Origin: Bisporella sp. PMI_857
Taxonomy: Eukaryota; Ascomycota; Leotiomycetes; Helotiales; Helotiaceae
NCBI GenBank assembly: GCA_021307315.1
Contig: JAJSPD010000029.1
Span: 496,001 to 560,000, forward strand
Length of the DNA stretch: 64,000 bases
Direction: 5' to 3'
This document shows, in pieces, positions 58,114 to 64,000 of the stretch. Numbering within the stretch: position 1 is the first letter of the stretch; each line of letters opens with the position of its first letter. A program made the position numbers and the translations under genes. The notes under the pieces are model-generated. The model saw only the letters and a list, made by a program, of their open reading frames with translations, was not told the DNA's origin and searched no databases.

Positions 58114-59741
58114 GTTATACTGGATGGCTCTGTACTCATGGGAATGAATGGCGCATAGACGGCGATTGCATACACTGGCGTTCGGGGTAACTTATTGTAA
58201 ATCATCGACTTTCTTGAGAAACGGGACCTTGGAGATACCCACATGCTTTAGTAATCTCTACTAAAGTGATTCACTTTATCACGCTACCCCATCTCATTTC
58301 TAGGTCCTGGTCTATCTTGGTGCATCATTCTTAAAAATATGTGCTTTCCATTCTTCTAGCCCTCGGCCAGACCTCAGACGTCCATACCTAACCCAAATAT
58401 CAGCTCGCCTGCCTCTGCACTCTCCTTGACACTGTCAAATATTTGCGTTTCGCTCACACAACTCCTCAGAGCCTTGCCTCTATATAGAAACATGCTTTCT
58501 CAAGCTGATAGGATGTCAGTCTTGCTATCATGGGTAAGTGTGAAGATTGCTCTTCCACTAGTACTAATCCACAACAAATTCAGCCTTAAATGCATCGAAC
58601 ATGAATTCGGCAATGCGTTGCTTTCAAAGCTGGCTAGAATTGGCGGGCTTGTCAAAGTGATAATCCAAAGATCCCTTTCCGCCGAACGTGGTACGATTGC
58701 CTCCACTACTAGGACATTTTCTAACCCGACGTAATCGACAAAGTCATACGGGATTCAGCCTCGATAACACGCTCTTCCTCCCGAATCGAGATGGCGGCCG
58801 AAATGTGAAAGACATAAACGAAGATTTCTTCTTGATGATCACCTGGTCATCTCCCGAAACATCTGATACTCGTAGTTCCTCAAATGAAGACGAAGTAACC
58901 GAAGAGCGACTAAGTTTTTGTTGGGCGGGAGTGTAATACTAGTGATTTTTATCCACAAATATATGGTCGGCAGAGCCAAGATAGAAAGCTTTGAAAGTGT
59001 ACTGTGACTGTCTGCATACCCCAGTGCTGCCTTCACAATAAAGGATCTGCAAGTGGGAAAGACTGCCAGCCAGGGAATGCCGGCGGCCATTGTTGATACA
59101 ACTGTAGATTTCGCTGCGTCCTTGAGCACGATGCCAGAATTCTCTATCTTCCTTTGACGCTGAAGCTGGATTATCTAGTACAGGTCTACTTGAAGGTTCG
59201 TCTTCCAACTTCCCGGGTGACAGATGATAGTGCAGGCTTCCACTCAATCGTCGTCAACACGGATTTAACCTCTTCATCACCAACTCTCTTGCTAGCTGTA
59301 TGAAGACTAGGTGCGGCTCTGAGTGAATGATTGACTACAGATTAAAATTCTGATTGTAAACAGCCTTGGATTGGGAATAATCATGCATTTCGGTACCATT
59401 TAAAGATGAATCTCCTTTAGTATTATATCATCTTTTCAGGCTCTGACGAGAAACTCTTTTAGTAGTCTTAGAAGAGCTACAGGAGATAGTTAGAGCCGAT
59501 GTGCTGCCACTGTGTGTTTCCTGACACTAGTAGTGCAAAGACGATCCGCCTCCTTTCAACTTGCTGTCGGACGTATTTGATTCCAGTACTTCATCACCTT
59601 CTGAAGCTGTAAATAGCTTTTCTGTGGGGCCTGCTGCTTGGACCTTGTCTAATATGAAGAATGGTTAAAAGGGTCGAATTGTGTACCCTCTCTTGCTCTG
59701 ATAACTAATGGGGTAGAGTTACTTGAATCTTTATACACTGA
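58114..59741. other. no gene recognised
   Basis: Short frames on both strands (for example 58426..58734 plus, 58839..59129 minus) show no motif. I see no supportable gene. Confidence 0.4.
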
Positions 59742-60809
59742 CTACGCGTTGGCCGGAGTTGAGTTACGAGCATCGTGCCCGAAAGAAGGTATATACCGAT
59801 AATGAGCACGCGTTTGAAGAGAATTAATCATTCTAGATGGTGGAGAGAATGGCGGCGTGGAAAAATTACAAAGTGTATCAGCCATTTCCTGACCTATTTG
59901 AAGGGTAAAACATGAACTAAATAATTGCAGAGCTATTAAATAAGCCATTAAATGCTTGGTGCAATCATCGGCAACGAAGCTATCGGATTTAGCTTGTCGC
60001 ATGGTGCTAAAGTTCTGTGCGGGAATGCCAACAACACCCCTGCGCGATTCACCCATTGAATGTGACTAGCTTAGCCGTCTGGCCTTTGCTTCTGGAAACC
60101 ACCAGTACGGTCTACCCGTCTGACAGGTATATAGCCAGTCAATGATCTCCTGGTCAATGATGTTATGGGTAAAGTCGTCAACTTCTACATCTAGATTTTG
60201 CTTATCTTCCAAACGTTTATCTTGCTTAGATTCAAGTTTTAGATGATTGCTAATTGATGATAGAGATTGCCGTTGCCATCTTGACATCTTCGATGAAGCC
60301 AGGTAAAGCGGGTGGCTCCTTTCCGGGCTGCCTGATATCTCTATACCGTTGTTTTCGTAACTGTTCTTAAGTGCCTGAGGGAGTGATATTGGCACTCCTA
60401 TGTCTCTCAAAACTTGCGGATATAGCCCGAAGAGATTTCCCACACGTAGAGACCGATGTAGTGTGGCATTTGCAAGCTCCTCATGGTTGGTTGGATGACT
60501 AAGAATATTCATGTTTACCAAGAGAAGCATATAGCTCAAAACAAGGCATTCTCTAGCACGGAAGGTTTTCTAGGGATTGAAGAACAAGAAGTTTGAGGAT
60601 GGCATGGCTGAAATTTTGGTAAGTGTCGTGATTTTGGCAGTGACGTCCCCCTTGTTTCTCTCCCGTCTCTGCATCTGTCGCTGACACACAAAGCCTAGCC
60701 ATTGGAGCAATAATGCATCTTCATATAGACCCTCAATATCGCGTACACGAATGAAATGTTGTTCGAAAGAGAACTTTTTACTCGTCGGAAGGTGTTTATG
60801 CACAATCAC
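59742..60809 (-). CDS. unrecognised protein-coding region
   Basis: Three minus-strand open stretches look coding: 60809..60570 (FEQHFIRVRDIEGLYEDALL), 60539..60066 (SRWQRQSLSSISNHLKLESK, then IIDWLYTCQTGRPYWWFPEA) and 60056..59742 (MRQAKSDSFVADDCTKHLMA, then IALQLFSSCFTLQIGQE). The first is preceded by an acceptor-like CTGCAG, so an upstream exon is expected. I could not find convincing junctions between the parts, so the span is the extent of open sequence and not a model. No family is recognised. It may be decayed. Confidence 0.35.
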
Positions 60810-60970
60810 TGCAGCTGTTAGTATGGTCAGAGCAGAATGAAAGAGCCGGAAAGGTTTCTCTTTGTAGGGTCGGCTCGGAAAATGGAAAGGTCGGCTCGGG
60901 AAGTCATCGGGCCGACAATCTGATAAGGGGTGGACCTACTACATTTGGTTAAGCTGAATCTCAACATCCC

Positions 60971-61002
60971 ACTCTCTCTATCTCTCTCCCTCTCTCCGTC
61001 TC
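60971..61002. repeat. CT-rich microsatellite
   Basis: Imperfect (CT)n tract, CTCTCTATCTCTCTCCCTCT and following bases. Confidence 0.7.
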
Positions 61003-61549
61003 TGACCATTCAAGGGGAATTCCTAAACAGTCCAGTCAGTTCAGTGTCCTCATAATGATTAAGAAATTTATTGGGTACTTGAGAGCGAGGAAGAGGTCAA
61101 CTCGGTGAATGATTCGAACAAACATTATGTCCTCAACCGTCAGCTTATGGTGAGTGGAGGTTCTCTTGGACTTAATGTTCTAGCGTAGATATCGTACACC
61201 TCTCTATCCTTAAAGAGGAAGTTATATGCGGATATACTAAAAGGTGGGGTGAAGAGGGGCAAATCAAAGTTCGAGGAGGGAGAAGGCTTTCTTCAATCAT
61301 CGATTGCGCTGCCAAGTGGATTGTGACTGAAACCACGTTCATCTCAGTAGAGGAGAAGTAAATCGGCCATAGTGACCCATCGGCTGCCAATAGTGTTGAA
61401 AGATACCCAGATTGATATCCGTCCCAACGCTCATTCATCTCACATATAATCCTCTTTCCATCCATCACAGACTTTAGCTTTCTCGCCCATCTTTAACCTC
61501 CTGTTAACATCACCTTCCTCGACCCTGCTTCTCTCCACTCATCTTCACC

Positions 61550-63758
61550 ATGTCGACCGAACAAGTTCCTTCCTCGCTGCCTTTTATTGGTGGCAAAAAG
61601 GAATTCAGCACCACGGAACACCCCCTGGGGCCTCTAACTAGTAGCGAGATCCTCGCGACTTCGAGGCAAATCAAAGCACAATGGCCAGCCACTACGGATG
61701 TCCATTTCAAAGTCATTACTCTTCATGAACCAAGCAAAGCAGAGCTCACTCCCTTCTTAGCTGCAGAGCATGCTGGTGTTACGACGCCCAAAATCGACAG
61801 GAAAAGCTTTGTTGTCTACTACATCAGGAACACTGTGTGTGCACCATCGCTCACGTAACCAAGGTTTCTAACCTTCAACTCTAGGACAAACTGCACGAAG
61901 CTGTCGTCAACTTGACCCTTAGCAAGGTGGAAAGCAACTTTCGTCTTGGGCCCTATGTTCATAGTAATGCAGATGGCGATGAGCTCACCAAGGTGGAGAA
62001 AGCTGCTCTAGAGGACGAAGGGGTAAAGGCAGAGATTGCCAAGCTTCAGCTCCCAGAAGGAACTGTCGTTATCAGTGATCCTTGGATTTATGGTATGCTC
62101 GCAAGCAACACCTCAGTTCACCCTGTTAATATATGGCAGGCTCGGATGGTGTAAGCGAAGGACTCTTCGATGATTCCAAGCGGGTCTTCCAGTGCTTCCT
62201 TTACTTACGAGATCCAAATAACCCCAGCGAAGAAGACGGCAATCATTATGCGTTACCGCTCGCTATTTCACCTGTTGTCAGTGCCGAAACCCTGAAGGTG
62301 ACTCGGATAGATATTCTTCCTACTGGCGTCGACAACAACGTTAAAGAGATATCACCATACAAGGTTCAGCCCCCCAACGAATACATTCCGGAAGCCCAAA
62401 CTCTACGGACAGATCTGAAGCCTTTGAATGTTGTCCAGCCAGAGGGAGCCTCCTTTCAAATCACCAAATTTAGCGAGCAAGGGTCCGCTGTAGCGTGGCA
62501 GAAATGGCAATTCAAAGTCGGCTTCAACCAACGTGAAGGAATGGTACTCTATGATGTCCATTACGCGGGCCGCCCGCTCTTCTATAGACTTTCTCTCTCG
62601 GATATGGCAATTCCATATGCTGATCCTCGTCACCCGTACCACAAGAAGCAGGCCTTCGATCTTGGAGATTGTGGAGCAGGTTTGATGGCAAACAACCTAC
62701 AACTTGGATGCGATTGTCTTGGCTCTATCTCTTACCTCTCCGGTGTCCTCAGTGATGATAAAGGAGAGCCACTAGAGATGCCCAATGTGATCTGCATTCA
62801 TGAACAGGATGGTGGTATTGGCTGGAAGCACACCAATTACCGCACTGGCCGAGCCGTCGTTACCAGAAATCGAGAGTTGGTCCTACAATCCATCATCACC
62901 GTTGCGAACTACGAGTATATCCTCGCCTTCCAATTCAACCAAGCCGGAGAGGTCATGTACGAAGTGCGCGCTACCGGCATTCTCTCTACTCAGCCCATCG
63001 ACGAAGATATCTCCGTCCCATGGGGGACTGTCGTCCACCCAGGTGTCTTAGCAACCCACCATCAACATATCTTCTCCCTCCGCGTCGACCCCATGATCGA
63101 CGGCCCTACCAACCGCGTCGTCTACGACGAAGCTCATCCAATGCCACGCTCAGAGCTAAACCCTCACGGCGTCGGCTACACCGTTACAGAAACACCCATC
63201 ACCACAGCTGGCGGCTATGATCTCAACTACGACGTCAACCGTGTCTTCAAGATCCAGAACGCAGCCGTCAAAAACCCCGTTAACGGCAAACCTGTCGCAT
63301 ACAAGATCATGGCACCGCCCTTCCAGAAGATGGTCGCAGACGAGGACAGCTTCCACTTCAAACGTGCCGAGTTCGCAGATCATAACATCTATGTAACGTC
63401 GTACAAAGAAGGCGAGATCTATGCTGGTGGGAAATACACGAACCAGTCTCGCGGTGGCACAGGCGTCAGAAGCTTTGCCGCAAGGAAGGATAACGTGCTG
63501 GACGACGATGTCGTGGTCTGGGTGCAGTTCGGCATCAACCATGTCCCGAGAATCGAAGACTTCCCGGTGATGCCCTGCGAGATCCTGAAGGTTAGCCTGA
63601 AGCCGGTGAACTTCTTTGACAAGAACCCGGCGCTGGATGTCCCGCCCAGCACGCAAGCGTTCAACAAGAGTGTTTTGGTGTCAAACACGGGTGGTGAGGA
63701 GGCCGTTGTTGGGAGGGATGGTCAGGTCTGCTGCGTGAAGGAGAGTAGTAAGCTTTGA
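61550..63758 (+). CDS. peroxisomal copper amine oxidase
   Basis: Exons 61550..61834, 61885..62092 and 62140..63758 (2112 bp, 703 aa); introns of 50 and 47 bp (GTGTGT/CTAG, GTATGC/GCAG) keep phase. The ATG is in CACCATG. N2/N3 domains precede the catalytic domain: HPLGPLTSSEILATSRQIKA, then RRDPNN-type loop LYLRDPNNPSEEDGNHYALP. The catalytic base region is PRHPYHKKQAFDLGDCGAG and the topaquinone motif is TVANYEY with the modified Tyr at about residue 422. Copper ligands are HHQHIF and the His of NHVPRIEDFPVM. It oxidises primary amines to aldehydes with release of ammonia and peroxide. The C-terminus is ESSKL, a canonical PTS1 signal, so it should be in peroxisomes with catalase. Such enzymes let fungi use amines as nitrogen sources; there are no neighbours of the same pathway. 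Confidence 0.95.
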
Positions 63759-63825
63759 GAAGAGCGGTGCGTCGGCGGCGAATTCGGTATATTTATGTGA
63801 GACATACATGATTTGAATAGTTTAC

Positions 63826-63861
63826 GAGCAGGTTTGTGAGCAGGTTTATGAGCAGGTTTAT
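63826..63861. repeat. 12-bp tandem repeat, three copies
   Basis: GAGCAGGTTTAT repeated three times with one substitution, 67 bp after the amine oxidase stop, likely in its 3' untranslated region. Confidence 0.9.
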
Positions 63862-64000
63862 GTGCAAGGGGTCATAATCGTGATCTTCGAAATGCCCAAT
63901 GTATATGGCACACCGATGCTTCCTTCACACTTCATCCACAAATGACCATTCTACCTATTTATATTCAGGTTTCTGGCTGTTTTAATGGAATTATTATATC

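Noticed and set aside
1..64000. tRNA genes
   Set aside because: I looked for B-box-like GGTTCRANTCC with a matching A box and found no convincing cloverleaf; a tRNAscan-SE run would settle it.

Overview
The window looks like nuclear DNA of a filamentous ascomycete (Pezizomycotina), most likely a plant-associated or litter-associated member of the Leotiomycetes. The taxonomic placement is inference. The evidence is short GT-AG introns of about 47-140 bp with CTAAC/CTGAC-type branch sites, family content that is fungal (Clr5-ankyrin, DUF6594, AA9, PL3, Crh-type GH16, Nab3, peroxisomal copper amine oxidase), moderate GC in genes, and a very AT-rich degraded transposon that resembles the product of repeat-induced point mutation (RIP).

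Layout. 1-13 kb is an accessory-looking region: a DUF6594 membrane protein, a small retropepsin-fold gene, a large Clr5-ankyrin gene with one unexplained frame change, a decayed MFS efflux pump, a glyoxalase-fold (VOC) protein and an unrecognised multi-exon gene. 13.8-17.3 kb carries two secreted carbohydrate-active genes: a PL3 pectate lyase with an unusually long low-complexity N-terminus, and a GPI-anchored GH16 cell-wall glucanosyltransferase. 17-32 kb is sparse: an F-box-like protein, a secreted protein with a deaminase-like zinc signature, a 17-bp tandem repeat, an unrecognised ORF, a gene broken by a 442-bp hAT-type MITE with 8-bp target duplications, a quinone-oxidoreductase-like MDR enzyme and a small membrane protein. 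32-45 kb has a ferric reductase, two further unrecognised genes, a WD40 gene with a premature stop, and a secreted AA9 lytic polysaccharide monooxygenase.

45-64 kb is mostly conserved housekeeping: a mitochondrial LETM1-like protein, the Nab3-like RNA-binding termination factor, a mitochondrial GGQ peptidyl-hydrolase (ICT1/Pth4 type), COA6 (cytochrome oxidase assembly), SYS1 (Golgi trafficking) and a peroxisomal copper amine oxidase. A 3.87-kb Tc1/mariner-type element with 44-bp inverted repeats and TA target duplications sits between the GGQ gene and COA6. It contains a stop-riddled transposase remnant, a minisatellite and a nested foldback repeat.

The genes are individually transcribed. 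COA6/SYS1 and Nab3/GGQ are divergently oriented pairs that could share promoters. The three CAZymes (pectin, cell-wall glucan, cellulose/hemicellulose) fit a plant-degrading lifestyle. No biosynthetic cluster, CRISPR array or prokaryotic-type system is present. The most unusual item is the secreted deaminase-like gene at 22.1-22.8 kb. Splice sites were chosen by eye from GT/AG, branch site, phase and family continuity. Where I give full exon lists the total coding length is a multiple of three unless stated.
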